Source: Acidobacteriota bacterium
GTDB lineage: Bacteria; Acidobacteriota; Vicinamibacteria; Vicinamibacterales; UBA8438
NCBI GenBank assembly: GCA_026708265.1
Contig: JAPOVI010000019.1
Coordinates: 1-32,976 of the forward strand
DNA length: 32,976 nucleotides
Reading direction: 5' to 3'
A program made the position numbers and the translations under genes. The notes beneath the pieces were generated by a model, which saw nothing but the letters and a program-made list of their open reading frames with translations, did no database searches and was not told the DNA's origin. Within the stretch, counting starts at the first letter, position 1. Each line of letters starts with the position of its first letter. Below, piece after piece: positions 24,963-32,976 of this stretch.

Positions 24963-25982
24963 CTAGAGAAGGCGCGGCGTCGTGCCCGGCGCCGGCAGCC
25001 CGAAGAAGTCGTACGCCCGCGCCGTCGCCACCCGGCCGCGCGGCGTCCGGTCCAGGAACCCGATCTGCATCAGGAAGGGCTCGTAGATGTCCTCGATCGC
25101 GTCCTTCTCCTCGCTGATGGCGGCCGCGATCGTGCCCAACCCGACCGGGCCGCCCCCGAACTTCTCGATGATGGCCCGCAGCAGACGGCGATCCGCCTCG
25201 TCGAAGCCGTGCGCATCGACGTCGAGGAGGTCCAGGGCGCGGCGCGCCACGTCGTCGGTCACCACCCCGTCGGCCCGTACCTCGGCGTAGTCGCGCACGC
25301 GGCGCAGCAGCCGGTTGGCGACCCGCGGCGTCCCGCGCGACCGGCGCGCGATCTCGGCCGTCGCCGCGTCGTCGATCCGCACCCCGAGAATGCGCGCCGA
25401 GCGCCCGACGATCTCGACGAGGTCGCCCTCGGTGTAGAAGTCGAGCCGATGGGCGATCCCGAAGCGCGCGCGGAGGGGGGAGGTGAGGAGACCGGTGCGG
25501 GTGGTCGCGCCCACCAGAGTGAAGCGCTCCACCGGCACCTTGACCGAGCGCGCACCCGGACCCTGGCCGATCAGGATGTCGAGCTCGTAGTCCTCCATCG
25601 CGGGATAGAGGATCTCTTCGACGGCCGGGCTCAGGCGATGGATCTCGTCGATGAAGAGCACCTCGCGCGGACCCAGATGGGTCAGGAGCGCGGCGAGGTC
25701 TCCCGCCTTCTCGATCACGGGCCCGGCCGTGGCGCGCACCGCCACGCCGAGCTCGTGCCCGATCACGTAGGCCAGCGTCGTCTTGCCGAGGCCCGGCGGG
25801 CCGTGGAGCAGCACGTGATCGAGCGCCTCGCCCCGCTGCCGGGCGGCGGTGACGGACACCTGGAGGTTCTCGCGCACGCGGTCCTGCCCGACGTAGGCGT
25901 CGAGGGTGCGCGGGCGAAGGCCCTCCTCGTAGCGGGCGTCCTCGTCCCCCTGCACGGTGCTCAGAATGCGTTCGCTGCCCAT
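24963..25982 (-). CDS. ruvB: Holliday junction branch-migration ATPase RuvB
   Basis: The motor of the RuvAB complex. The N-terminal [15 protein letters not shown], Walker [13 protein letters not shown], Walker [11 protein letters not shown], sensor GATTRTGLL and the C-terminal winged-helix segment [14 protein letters not shown] are all present. ATG 25982 (MGSERILS) gives a normal-length protein of about 339 residues. ATG 26003 is an alternative seven codons upstream. It follows ruvA by 35 bases and precedes fabH. Confidence 0.97.
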   Translation of the reverse strand: MGSERILSTVQGDEDARYEEGLRPRTLDAYVGQDRVRENLQVSVTAARQRGEALDHVLLHGPPGLGKTTLAYVIGHELGVAVRATAGPVIEKAGDLAALLTHLGPREVLFIDEIHRLSPAVEEILYPAMEDYELDILIGQGPGARSVKVPVERFTLVGATTRTGLLTSPLRARFGIAHRLDFYTEGDLVEIVGRSARILGVRIDDAATAEIARRSRGTPRVANRLLRRVRDYAEVRADGVVTDDVARRALDLLDVDAHGFDEADRRLLRAIIEKFGGGPVGLGTIAAAISEEKDAIEDIYEPFLMQIGFLDRTPRGRVATARAYDFFGLPAPGTTPRLL

Positions 25983-26017
25983 CGTTCCACGCCGCGCGCA
26001 CATTGTACGCGCATCGA

Positions 26018-26611
26018 TCAGCCGGCCAGCTCGCGCAGGGCGGCCCGCAGGATGGCCTCGAAGCCGGCGTGGCCGCCCCGCAGGGCCGCCTCGGCGGCGC
26101 GCTCGGCGACCGCGCGCTGGTAGCCCAGGTTGAGGAGGGCCGAGAGCACGTCGGCGCGGAGGTTCGCGTCCGTCCCGGTGCGCGGCTCGCCCGCGTCCTC
26201 CGGGCCCGGGGCGGGCAGCTTGTCCTTCAGCTCCAGGCCGATCCGTTCCGCCGTCTTGCGGCCCACGCCGGGAATGACGTGCAGGCGGGCGTGCTCCCCG
26301 CGGCGGAGCGCCTGCACCAGGTCGCGCGGCTCGATGCCGGACAGCACGGCCAGGGCCAGCTTCGGGCCGACGCCGTTCACGCCGATGAGCCGCTCGAAGA
26401 GATCGAGCTCGAGCCGGGAGGCGAACCCGAACAACGCCAGCGTGTCGTCGCGCACGTGCGTATGGATGCGCAGCGACACGTTGGCGCCGGGCTCGCCGAC
26501 CTCGGCGAAGGTCGGCAGCGGCACGTGGACCTCGTACCCCACCCCGCCCACGTCGAGGATCAGGCGGCCTGGCTCCTTCTCGGCGAGGCGGCCGCGGAGG
26601 TGGGCGATCAT
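26018..26611 (-). CDS. ruvA: Holliday junction DNA-binding protein RuvA
   Basis: Forms the tetramer that holds the four-way junction for RuvB. The 197-residue product has [23 protein letters not shown], the helix-hairpin-helix segments [18 protein letters not shown] and [13 protein letters not shown], and the C-terminal RuvB-contact domain ([12 protein letters not shown]). The start overlaps ruvC by four bases. Confidence 0.97.
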   Translation of the reverse strand: MIAHLRGRLAEKEPGRLILDVGGVGYEVHVPLPTFAEVGEPGANVSLRIHTHVRDDTLALFGFASRLELDLFERLIGVNGVGPKLALAVLSGIEPRDLVQALRRGEHARLHVIPGVGRKTAERIGLELKDKLPAPGPEDAGEPRTGTDANLRADVLSALLNLGYQRAVAERAAEAALRGGHAGFEAILRAALRELAG

Positions 26612-27201
26612 GAGGGCGGCCCGGGCCGGTACCGGCGCCAGCTCCGAGCTTCGCCGCCCGCCCCTGCCGCGGTGCCGGCGCCCGCGCTGCGCTCCCCTTC
26701 GGCCGCCGCGGCGGCCTGGCGCACGGCCGCGGATCCCGAAACGTGCGCGTGGCACACGGCCACGGCCAGGGCGTCGGACACGTCGAGCGGCGACGGCGGC
26801 TCCGCCAGCCCCAGCAGCAGCATGACCATCTGCCGCACCTGCGGCTTCTCGGCCCGTCCGTAGCCCACCACGGCGCGCTTCACCTCCGCGGGCGAGAACT
26901 CGCTGACCGGGAGGCCGGCCTCCGAGGCGGTGAGCATGACGACGCCCCGCACGTGACCGAGCTTGAGCGCGCTGCGGGCGTTGCGGGCGTAGAAGAGGTC
27001 CTCGATCGCCACCACGTCGGGACGGTGTCGGGCGATCAGCGACGCCAGCCCGTCGCGGATGGCCAGCAGCTTCTCCGGAAAGGCGGCCCGCGCCGCGGGA
27101 GCGAGCACCCCGCACGTCACCACCCGGTGACGGCTGCCGTCCGTCTCGATGCAGCCGTACCCGGTCCGGTTCGATCCCGGGTCGACCCCGAGGATTCTCA
27201 C
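26608..27201 (-). CDS. ruvC: Crossover junction endodeoxyribonuclease RuvC
   Basis: Cleaves Holliday junctions. Catalytic acids are visible in [10 protein letters not shown] (D7), [11 protein letters not shown] (Glu) and [12 protein letters not shown] (Asp). There are 197 residues, with an Ala/Gly-rich tail after about residue 160. It overlaps yebC and ruvA by four bases each, giving a coupled yebC-ruvC-ruvA order. Confidence 0.96.
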   Translation of the reverse strand: MRILGVDPGSNRTGYGCIETDGSRHRVVTCGVLAPAARAAFPEKLLAIRDGLASLIARHRPDVVAIEDLFYARNARSALKLGHVRGVVMLTASEAGLPVSEFSPAEVKRAVVGYGRAEKPQVRQMVMLLLGLAEPPSPLDVSDALAVAVCHAHVSGSAAVRQAAAAAEGERSAGAGTAAGAGGEARSWRRYRPGPPS

Positions 27202-27947
27202 GCCAGCGAGGCCTCGATCTCCTTGGCTTCGATGTCGAAGTTCGACCAGACGTGCTGGATGTCGTCCTGGTCCTCCAGCACCTCCATCAACTTGATCATC
27301 TGCTGGGCGGTCTTGCCCTCGAGCTTGACCAGGTTCTGCGGCAGCATCGCGATCTGCGCCGAGACCGGCCTGGCGCCGGTCGCCGTGACGGCCTCGCGCA
27401 CCGCCTCGAAGGCTTCGGGGCTGGAGACGATCTCCCAGTTGTCGCCGTCCTCGCGGAAGTCGTCGGCGCCGGCGTCGATGGCCGAGGTCATCAGCGCCTC
27501 CTCGTCCACCGTCCCCTGCTCGACGACGACGTGGCCGTGCTTCTCGAACATCCAGGCCACGGAGTTCGTCGTGCCGAGGTTGCCGTTGTGCTTGGAGAGC
27601 AGATGGCGGATCTCACCCACGGCGCGGTTGGTGTTGTCGGTCAGGCACTGGATGAGCAGGGCGGCGCCGCCGGGCCCGTAGGCCTCGTACGTCACCTCCT
27701 CGTACGTGACGCCCGGCTCCTCGCCCGTCCCTCTCCGGATGGCGCGCTTGATGTTCTCCGCCGGCATGTTGGCCGCCTTGGCGTCCGCGATGACGGTCCG
27801 GAGGCGGGGGTTCATGGTCGGGTCGCCGCCAGCGTCGCGCGCGGCCACGGTCAGCTCCTTGATGATGCGGGTGAAGAGCTTGCCGCGGCGGGCGTCGGCG
27901 ACCCCTTTCTTGTGCTTGATCGACGCCCACTTGGAATGACCTGACAT
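27198..27947 (-). CDS. yebC: YebC/PmpR family protein
   Basis: A 249-residue member of the YebC/TACO1 family. Members act as DNA-binding regulators or as translation factors that ease ribosome stalling on proline runs. The N-terminal SGHSKWASIKHKKGVADARRGKLF, RTVIADAKAANMP, GPGGAALLIQCLTDN and the C-terminal LVKLEGKTAQQMIKLMEVLEDQDD are diagnostic. ATG 27947 has no Shine-Dalgarno sequence. The promoter lies so close that the mRNA is probably leaderless. It heads the ruv operon. Confidence 0.96.
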   Translation of the reverse strand: MSGHSKWASIKHKKGVADARRGKLFTRIIKELTVAARDAGGDPTMNPRLRTVIADAKAANMPAENIKRAIRRGTGEEPGVTYEEVTYEAYGPGGAALLIQCLTDNTNRAVGEIRHLLSKHNGNLGTTNSVAWMFEKHGHVVVEQGTVDEEALMTSAIDAGADDFREDGDNWEIVSSPEAFEAVREAVTATGARPVSAQIAMLPQNLVKLEGKTAQQMIKLMEVLEDQDDIQHVWSNFDIEAKEIEASLA

Positions 27948-27953
27948 GGCTGC

Positions 27954-27962
27954 ATTATCGCA
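27954..27962 (-). promoter_or_regulatory. Extended -10 promoter of yebC-ruvCAB
   Basis: The minus strand reads TGC-GATAAT (27962-27954), an extended -10 motif, six bases before the yebC ATG. The expected start of transcription is the A of the ATG. No good -35 is seen at normal spacing, as is usual for extended -10 promoters. Confidence 0.55.
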
Positions 27963-27980
27963 AAAACCGCCGGCGCGGCG
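27962..27980 (-). terminator. Intrinsic terminator of the TonB-dependent receptor gene
   Basis: After the receptor stop, the minus strand has a CGCCG-CGC-CGGCG hairpin followed by G and five T. A CCCGC/GCGGG mini-hairpin precedes it. The T-tract runs directly into the yebC promoter. Confidence 0.6.
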
Positions 27981-27994
27981 CCCGCAACGCGGGG

Positions 27995-30490
27995 TCAGAA
28001 GTCGATGCGGGTGCTGACGCCGTAGCTCCGCGGCCGGTTGGTCAGGTAGCCCACGCGGGCCAGCGTGCCCCGCTCCTGGTCGAGGGCCAGGAACGCGCGC
28101 GTGTCGGTGACGTTGTCCGCGAAGAAGGCGACGTCCCAGCGGCCGTCGAGGACGCCGACGCGCAGGTTGAGGATGCTGTAGGCCGGCAACTCCGGGTCGA
28201 AGGTGAACGTCGTCTGCGTCAGCGGCCCGCCGATGAATGTGCCGGGTCTGAGGGCCGGGGTGAGCGCCGTCAGATCGACGGTGCCGAAGCCCTCGGCCTG
28301 GTCGCCGACCTGCGTGAAGCGCGAGCCGACGTGCTGGAACGTGCCGCTGAGGTAGCCGACCCAGCCGCCGCCCACCAGCCAGCGCCAGGTGGCCGCGGCG
28401 GCCGCCTGGAAGCGGGGCGTCGTCGGCAGCCGCTTCCCCGCCTCGAGACCGGAGACCACGCCCACCGCGCCGCTCTCGTCGGTCGACGTGACGGTCGACT
28501 GCAGCCGCGCGTCGGCAACGCTGGCCGAGAGCGCGAAGTCGAAGAAGGTGGAAGGCTGCGCGGCGACCTCCAGCTCGACGCCCGCGCTGCGGGCGTCGGG
28601 GACGTTGAAGATGATGCGGGACGAGCACGTGCCGGCCGTCACCGTGGCCTGCAGGTTGGAGATGTCCATGTAGAACGCGGAGGCGTTGAACGTGCCGCGG
28701 CCGCCCAGGAACGTCGACTTGACACCTGCCTCGTAGTTCCACAGCTCCTCGTCCTCCCACGTGCCGCGGTTGCCGAAGGTCACCAGATCGGCGGCGGAGC
28801 AGATGGGCGTGTTCAGCGGGTCGTTGATGCCGCCGAGCCGGAAGCCCTTCGACACCTGCGCATTGAGCTGCGTCGCCGGCGTCACGTCGAAGCTGGCGAT
28901 GGCGCGCGGCGCGACGCCGGTGGCCGTCACCGTCCCTTCGCTGTCGAGCGGGTCCGCGAACACCCCGTCGAACACCTGCGTGCGCTGCTCGTCGAAGTCG
29001 TACCAGCGGAGGCCGCCGCTCAGGCGGAAGCGGTCGGTGACGGCCACCGAAACGTCCCCGAAGGTCGCGAACTGGTCGAAGTCGTAGTTGAGGTCCGAGT
29101 AGAAGATCTCCTCCGTGTCCGGGTGCCCGGCCAGCGTCCGCGATCCCGACCAGACGAGGTCGGAAGCTCCGGTCACCACCCGCAGGAAGTCGGTGACCGC
29201 TCCCCCGTTGGCGGCCACGAAGCCCCTTGCGTAGGCGCTCTGCCCGTACTGCCGCTCGGACGTGCTGTAGAACGCGCCGGCCAGCCAGTCGACGCGCTCC
29301 GTGCCGCCGGCCACCCGGACCTCCTGCGTAAGGCCCTGCGCCACGGTCGCGTCGACCAGCGGAAAGTCGAGCGTGTAGCCCGCCTCCGGACCGCCGAACG
29401 GGCTGAAGACGACGCTGCCCCCCAGCGCCGACGCGTCGCGCACGACCTCGATGTCGCGGTTGGTGAACGAGGTGATCGAGGTGAACGCGGCGCCGCCGAA
29501 GTCGTACTCCAGGGTGACGTCGCCCAGGAGAAACTCGTCCGTGTAGGGCTCGTCGATCTGCGTGAAGAGCTGCCGCTCGCCCAGGGTCACGGCGGGCCGC
29601 GTGGTGGTGAACGGGTTGGCCAGGACGTTGTAGGCGTCGATGCGGTTCCAGCCGTCCATCGACACGTCCTGGTAGATGACGCGCGGGGTGATCGCGAAGC
29701 GGTCGTTCGGCTGCAGGCGCAGGGCGACCCGTGCGCCCGTGCGCCGGCCGCCGTTGACGTCCTCGTTGATGCTCAGGTCGGGCTGCACGGCGTCCATGAA
29801 GCCGCCGATCCCGGTGTTCCAGGCGGTAACGCGGGCCGCTGCCGCCGGACCGAGGGGGACGTTCAGGGCGAACTTGGCGTCGTGACCGAGGCCGCCGCCG
29901 TCGAGCGAGCCGAAGCCGAGCTCGGCGGCGCCCTCGCTAACGCCGAGCTCGGGCTGGTTCGTGATGTAGCGGACGGTGCCGGAGAGCGAGCCGGACCCGA
30001 ACAGCGTCCCCTGCGGGCCGCGCAGCACCTCGATGCGCGACATGTCGAACAGGTCGATGTCCGGCGTGAACAACGAGAGCGAGATGACCGACTCGTCGAG
30101 GTAGACCCCTACCTGCTCCTTGACGCCCGGCTGGTCGCGCACGATCTGGCCCGCGGACACCCCGCGCATCGCGATCTGGCTCTGGCCCGGGCCCAGGTTC
30201 TGCACGGAGAAGCCGGCCACGTTGGCCGAGACGTCCTCGATGCTCCGCGCGCCCCGGTTACGGAGCGCCTGCTGCGTGGGCGCGACCACCGAGAAGGGGA
30301 CCGACTGCAGGTCCTCCTCGCGCTTGCGGGCGGTGACGGTGACCGAGATCTCCTCGGTGAATTGGGGCGGGTCCTCGCCCTCGGCCGACTCCTCCGCGTC
30401 CTGCCCCTCCCGGGGCTCCTGGGCGATCGAGGAGAACGGCGCGGCGAAGGGGAGCGCGACGAGGGTCAGGACGAGAACGACGGTGCGCAT
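27995..30490 (-). CDS. TonB-dependent outer-membrane receptor
   Basis: An 831-residue outer-membrane transporter. It has a signal peptide (about residues 1-24, MRTVVLVLTLVALPFAAPF), a TonB-box-like EISVTVTARKREEDLQSVP, and a plug domain with RIEVLRGPQGTLFGSGSLSGTVRYIT. A long beta-barrel ends in RIDF with the aromatic C-terminal residue. The ATG at 30490 follows a GGGGAGG site; a TTG two codons upstream is less likely. The type resembles the large sphingomonad-like family. The substrate is unknown, and no transporter or enzyme partner lies next to it. Confidence 0.94.
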   Translation of the reverse strand: MRTVVLVLTLVALPFAAPFSSIAQEPREGQDAEESAEGEDPPQFTEEISVTVTARKREEDLQSVPFSVVAPTQQALRNRGARSIEDVSANVAGFSVQNLGPGQSQIAMRGVSAGQIVRDQPGVKEQVGVYLDESVISLSLFTPDIDLFDMSRIEVLRGPQGTLFGSGSLSGTVRYITNQPELGVSEGAAELGFGSLDGGGLGHDAKFALNVPLGPAAAARVTAWNTGIGGFMDAVQPDLSINEDVNGGRRTGARVALRLQPNDRFAITPRVIYQDVSMDGWNRIDAYNVLANPFTTTRPAVTLGERQLFTQIDEPYTDEFLLGDVTLEYDFGGAAFTSITSFTNRDIEVVRDASALGGSVVFSPFGGPEAGYTLDFPLVDATVAQGLTQEVRVAGGTERVDWLAGAFYSTSERQYGQSAYARGFVAANGGAVTDFLRVVTGASDLVWSGSRTLAGHPDTEEIFYSDLNYDFDQFATFGDVSVAVTDRFRLSGGLRWYDFDEQRTQVFDGVFADPLDSEGTVTATGVAPRAIASFDVTPATQLNAQVSKGFRLGGINDPLNTPICSAADLVTFGNRGTWEDEELWNYEAGVKSTFLGGRGTFNASAFYMDISNLQATVTAGTCSSRIIFNVPDARSAGVELEVAAQPSTFFDFALSASVADARLQSTVTSTDESGAVGVVSGLEAGKRLPTTPRFQAAAAATWRWLVGGGWVGYLSGTFQHVGSRFTQVGDQAEGFGTVDLTALTPALRPGTFIGGPLTQTTFTFDPELPAYSILNLRVGVLDGRWDVAFFADNVTDTRAFLALDQERGTLARVGYLTNRPRSYGVSTRIDF

Positions 30491-30722
30491 CGTCAACCTC
30501 CCCGCCGGTCCGCGCCGGCGACACAGAGTCCCTACGCAACCGCGTACATTCTAGCTGGCGACCGTTCGATCCTCCCGCCAGGCGCGAACGGCGCGGTCGC
30601 CCGGGCCCCCGCCGCGGCTCCCCGGCGGTTGCGATCGACCCTGCGGATGGAGGCGAGGCCGCGCCCGGGGCTCGACGCTCGGACACCGCCCGGCCGGGCT
30701 CCCGAGGTAGCATGGCGCCGCG

Positions 30723-31346
30723 ATGTGGCTCGTTCCCGCCTGGGCGCCGAACCTGCATCCGCTGATCGTGCACTTCCCGATCGCGCTGCTCGCCGCGGCG
30801 GGAGCCGTCGACCTGGCCGACCTGCTGCTGCGAGGACGCGAGCCGGTCCGCAACGCGGCGACCTGGCTGTACGTCGCGGGGGCGGCGACCGCGGTCGCCG
30901 CCTACTTCAGCGGGGTGGAAGCGGGGAGGACGGCGGCGCTCACCCCCGCGGGCGCCGAGCTGGCCGCCACCCACGCGGACTGGGCGTTCCGCGCGACGTG
31001 GCTGTTCGCCTTCTTCGCCTCGGTGCGGCTCGCGATGTCCTACGCGCTGCGGCCGGGCCGCTGGCTGGTCGCCGCCTCGCTCGTGATCGCAGCCGTCGGC
31101 CTCGCCGCGCTCGTCCAGACCGTGCGCCACGGGAGCCGACTCGTCTTCGAGCACGGAGTCGGCGTGCGGGCGGTCGCGGCCGCCGGGGCGGCTGCGGAAC
31201 GGACTGCCGCAGCGGGGTCGGCCCCCGTTGCGGCACCGGCCCCCGCCGCCGCAAGGGCCACCGGGGCGGGCGCAGAAGCCGAGCCGGAGCCGGCCGCGGC
31301 GCCCGCCTCGGAGGCGGCGCCGGTGACCGGGAGAGCCGGCCGGTAG
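30723..31346 (+). CDS. DUF2231 family membrane protein
   Basis: A 207-residue protein with four membrane helices in the first 140 residues. The N-terminal NLHPLIVHFPIALLAAAGAVDL is the DUF2231 signature. The membrane part ends near VGLAALVQTVRHGSRLVFEHGVGV and is followed by an Ala/Pro-rich tail. Family function is unknown, although members often sit near redox or heme proteins. It is divergent from the receptor gene. A TAGCAT box about nine bases before the ATG implies a very short leader. The 232-base gap before it holds no gene. Confidence 0.86.
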   Translation: MWLVPAWAPNLHPLIVHFPIALLAAAGAVDLADLLLRGREPVRNAATWLYVAGAATAVAAYFSGVEAGRTAALTPAGAELAATHADWAFRATWLFAFFASVRLAMSYALRPGRWLVAASLVIAAVGLAALVQTVRHGSRLVFEHGVGVRAVAAAGAAAERTAAAGSAPVAAPAPAAARATGAGAEAEPEPAAAPASEAAPVTGRAGR

Positions 31347-31413
31347 CCGACGTCCCCGTCGCCTGCCCGACGGCGCACCGACCCGGCGCACCGGTGACCG
31401 GGAGAGCCGGCCG
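31320..31413. repeat. 23-bp direct repeat at and after the DUF2231 gene end
   Basis: The same 23 bases occur at 31320-31342, where they encode the last residues and lead into the stop, and at 31391-31413, 71 bases later. They lie between two convergent genes. Confidence 0.85.
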
Positions 31414-31440
31414 ACGGCAGCCGCCGACCGGCCCCGATCG

Positions 31441-32436
31441 TCAGTTCGTTGCGCGGCCCCGGCCGAACGGACGCTGGCCGAGCGCCCGCTGCATGACCTC
31501 GTACTGCACCGACATGATGTGGCCGATCGCCTCGATCCAGTACGCCGCGTTGTGGGCGCCGGGCATCTGCATGTAGTTGAAGGGAATGTCCTGCTCGGCG
31601 AGGTAGCCGGCCAGCTCCCGGGCTCCCGCGATCAAGCGGTCCTCGGTTCCGCAGTCCAGGTAGATGTGCGGCAGGTCCCCCTTCGGGATCTGCGCGATCA
31701 GCTTGAACGGGTCGTAGGCGTCGGCCTCCTCCGGGGTCGTGAACATGGCGCCTTGCGGCGTGCGCTCGACCTGGCTCGAGAAGCCGTCGATCCCGATCAG
31801 CGGGTTGGGCTGCCGGCGGCGCGCCTCCTGCTCGGGGGTGAGCTCGCGCGGCGCGCGCGGCGCCATCTCCCCCCGCATCCGCGCCGCGGCCTGCCGGCCG
31901 AACTCGAGCGCGCCGCTCGTGCTCCCGATGGAGATGAACATCCCGGGGTTGCGCAGCCCCATCGTTATGGCTCCGAAGCCGCCCATCGAGAGCCCCGTCA
32001 TCGCCCGTCCCTCGCGGCGCGCGACGGTCCGGAAGTTCCAGTCGACGTGGCTCACCACGTCCCGGACGACATGATCCTCCCAGTTGTTCGACTGCCCGTC
32101 CTCGTTCTCCGCCCAGTTGACGTACCACGAGTTGCCGACGTCCGGCATGACGACGATGAGGTCGCCGTAGAGGCCGGAATAGAACGGCGCCCCGTTCGCG
32201 AGCCCCCACGCGGTGTAGTTCTGGGTCAGCCCATGCAGCAGGTAGAGCACGGGGTAGCGCGCGGTCGACGTCTCGTAGTCGTCCGGCAGCAGGATGTTGT
32301 ACTTCATCGTCCGATCGACGGCGGGGCTGAAGAACTCCACCGTCTGGAGCTCCCGCGCCTGGGCGGCCGGCACGGCCACCAGCGCCGCGAGCAGGAAACC
32401 GACGGCGACGTTCCGCACGAGCTTCGGCTTCAGCAT
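31441..32436 (-). CDS. Secreted alpha/beta-hydrolase esterase (tributyrin esterase-like)
   Basis: A 331-residue exported esterase. The signal peptide is residues 1-28 (cut after VPAAQA). LLPDDYETSTARYPVLYLLHG gives the oxyanion region. Nucleophile Ser150 is in GLSMGG, Asp266 in CGTEDRL and His295 in PGAHNAAYW, a full triad. It resembles the EstA/FrmB superfamily (tributyrin esterase, S-formylglutathione hydrolase, mycolyltransferase fold). The substrate is unknown. The ATG at 32436 has a GGGAGGA site. It diverges from the PQQ-type gene. Confidence 0.92.
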   Translation of the reverse strand: MLKPKLVRNVAVGFLLAALVAVPAAQARELQTVEFFSPAVDRTMKYNILLPDDYETSTARYPVLYLLHGLTQNYTAWGLANGAPFYSGLYGDLIVVMPDVGNSWYVNWAENEDGQSNNWEDHVVRDVVSHVDWNFRTVARREGRAMTGLSMGGFGAITMGLRNPGMFISIGSTSGALEFGRQAAARMRGEMAPRAPRELTPEQEARRRQPNPLIGIDGFSSQVERTPQGAMFTTPEEADAYDPFKLIAQIPKGDLPHIYLDCGTEDRLIAGARELAGYLAEQDIPFNYMQMPGAHNAAYWIEAIGHIMSVQYEVMQRALGQRPFGRGRATN

Positions 32437-32464
32437 GAGAGTTCCTCCCGGTTTCCGGCCCCGA

Positions 32465-32523
32465 GCGTCGCCCAACCCGTCCCGCGGCACGCACTCCGCC
32501 GGCGTTCCGCGGCGCAAGCTCCC
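32465..32523 (-). repeat. Internally deleted copy of the palindromic element
   Basis: This copy starts with AGCGTCGCCCAACCCGTC, then jumps directly to the CCGCGGCACGCACTCC segment and the right hairpin arm (GCGGCGCAAGCTCC, 32510-32523). About 50 bases including the left arm are missing compared with 14886-14993. It lies upstream of the esterase gene, in the same orientation as the full copies. The rest of the 332-base gap (32437-32768) holds only this and a 29-bp tandem repeat. Confidence 0.75.
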
Positions 32524-32653
32524 GGGGCCGTCCTGCGCCGCCCGCGTTCCTCGCCCGCCGTCCCCGCTCGACGGCTCCGCCGCCGCGTCGCGGCGCGGGC
32601 GCCCCGACCAAGCCTACAGGAGTCCGCAACGCGGCGCGGGCTCCCGGCATGAG

Positions 32654-32728
32654 TCCGCACCCGGCCGGCGCCCCCGGTCCGGCCCGCACCCGGCCGGCGC
32701 CCGCGGTCTGGCCCGCACCCTCCGGGGC
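32654..32728. repeat. 29-bp tandem repeat, about 2.6 units
   Basis: Units at 32654-32682 and 32683-32711 differ at three positions. A third, partial unit starts at 32712. They are located in the gap between the esterase and the PQQ-type gene, just before its putative promoter region. Confidence 0.8.
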
Positions 32729-32768
32729 GCGGTATGCTCTGCAGTTGCCGCGACACGGAGGCTTCCCG

Positions 32769-32976
32769 ATGCAACACGTCCGCTCCCGCACCGCGGGGAC
32801 TGCCGCGCTCTTCCTCGTCGTCCTGCTCGCCGCCGCGCCGGCCCCGCTCGTGGCGCAGGAGGAAGGCACCCGGAACGGCGAGTGGCCGAGCTACGGCGGC
32901 GACCTGGCCCATACGCGGTACTCCCCGCTCGGCCAGACGGCCGCCGGGACCTTCGGGCCCCCGCGGGTGCGGGGGC
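32769..32976 (+). CDS. PQQ-dependent dehydrogenase, N-terminal fragment
   Basis: About 69 codons of an exported quinoprotein. The signal peptide is MQHVRSRTAGTAALFLVVLL..., cut near LVAQE. The mature start GEWPSYGGDLAHTRYSPL is diagnostic of PQQ dehydrogenases (glucose/alcohol type). The ATG at 32769 follows GGAGG. After SPLGQT the similarity to the usual consensus (FxxLxVAWR) becomes poor in the last 30 bases. The GC-rich window edge may contain errors. The rest is beyond the window. Confidence 0.82.
   Translation, partial: MQHVRSRTAGTAALFLVVLLAAAPAPLVAQEEGTRNGEWPSYGGDLAHTRYSPLGQTAAGTFGPPRVRG

Noticed and set aside
30500-30560. Promoter for the TonB-dependent receptor (TAGAAT near 30550)
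   Set aside because: A -10-like box is present but no matching -35 at 16-18 bases, so I could not support it as a feature.
28331-31576. Long open frame on the plus strand opposite the TonB-dependent receptor
   Set aside because: Its translation is Arg/Gly/Val-rich with no recognisable domain, and it mirrors a clear receptor gene on the other strand. Long antisense frames are expected at this GC content.

Overview
The window comes from a very GC-rich (about 70% by eye) Gram-negative-type bacterium. It carries a Pal lipoprotein, a TonB-dependent outer-membrane receptor, a GldA/F/G-like ABC exporter, a cdaA-cdaR-glmM cluster, a queuosine pathway and a small bacterial microcompartment (BMC) locus. 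My best guess is an uncultured Acidobacteriota (Vicinamibacteria-like). That rests on composition and gene mix only, because no marker gene was compared. No rRNA, CRISPR array, insertion sequence or prophage was seen.

Layout. (1) Positions 1-2064, minus: pyrR-pyrB-pyrC, with a recognisable promoter, a PyrR-binding RNA loop at the very 5' end of the transcript and a possible coupled leader ORF. (2) 2220-7293, minus: ABC exporter ATPase, permease, GldG-like protein and DUF4340 protein. (3) 7421-9172: a degenerate receiver-PilZ protein (minus), then a LysW-like zinc-ribbon protein and Pal (both plus). (4) 9201-11971: glutaredoxin-like protein, queC and queE (minus) and a DUF72 protein (plus). 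(5) 12061-27947, minus: a nearly unbroken co-directional array of about 16 kb. In transcription order it is yebC-ruvC-ruvA-ruvB-fabH-queA, tRNA(CAU), tilS-ftsH-folP-cdaA-cdaR-glmM, a PP0621-like protein, class II aldolase-BMC hexamer-BMC pentamer-BMC pentamer-small Cys protein, and a frameshifted nth. (6) 27995-32976: TonB-dependent receptor (minus), DUF2231 membrane protein (plus), secreted esterase (minus) and the start of a PQQ-type dehydrogenase (plus, cut by the window edge).

How the genes fit together. The pyr operon makes UMP precursors and appears to be controlled by PyrR through the leader RNA. The ruv genes, queA/queC/queE, the cdaA/cdaR/glmM trio and tilS-ftsH-folP are core-genome housekeeping clusters. 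The most unusual block is the compact BMC locus at 12756-14848. A sugar-phosphate aldolase with an encapsulation-peptide-like tail is followed by one hexamer shell gene, two pentamer genes and a 77-residue protein with an encapsulation-peptide-like head and a Cys-rich tail. No aldehyde dehydrogenase, phosphotransacylase or trimeric shell protein is present in the window.

A dispersed palindromic element of about 108 bp occurs twice in nearly full length (10198-10306 and 14886-14993) and once internally deleted (32465-32523). Half-sites follow other genes. Several of these elements begin exactly at the TAG stop codon of the upstream gene.
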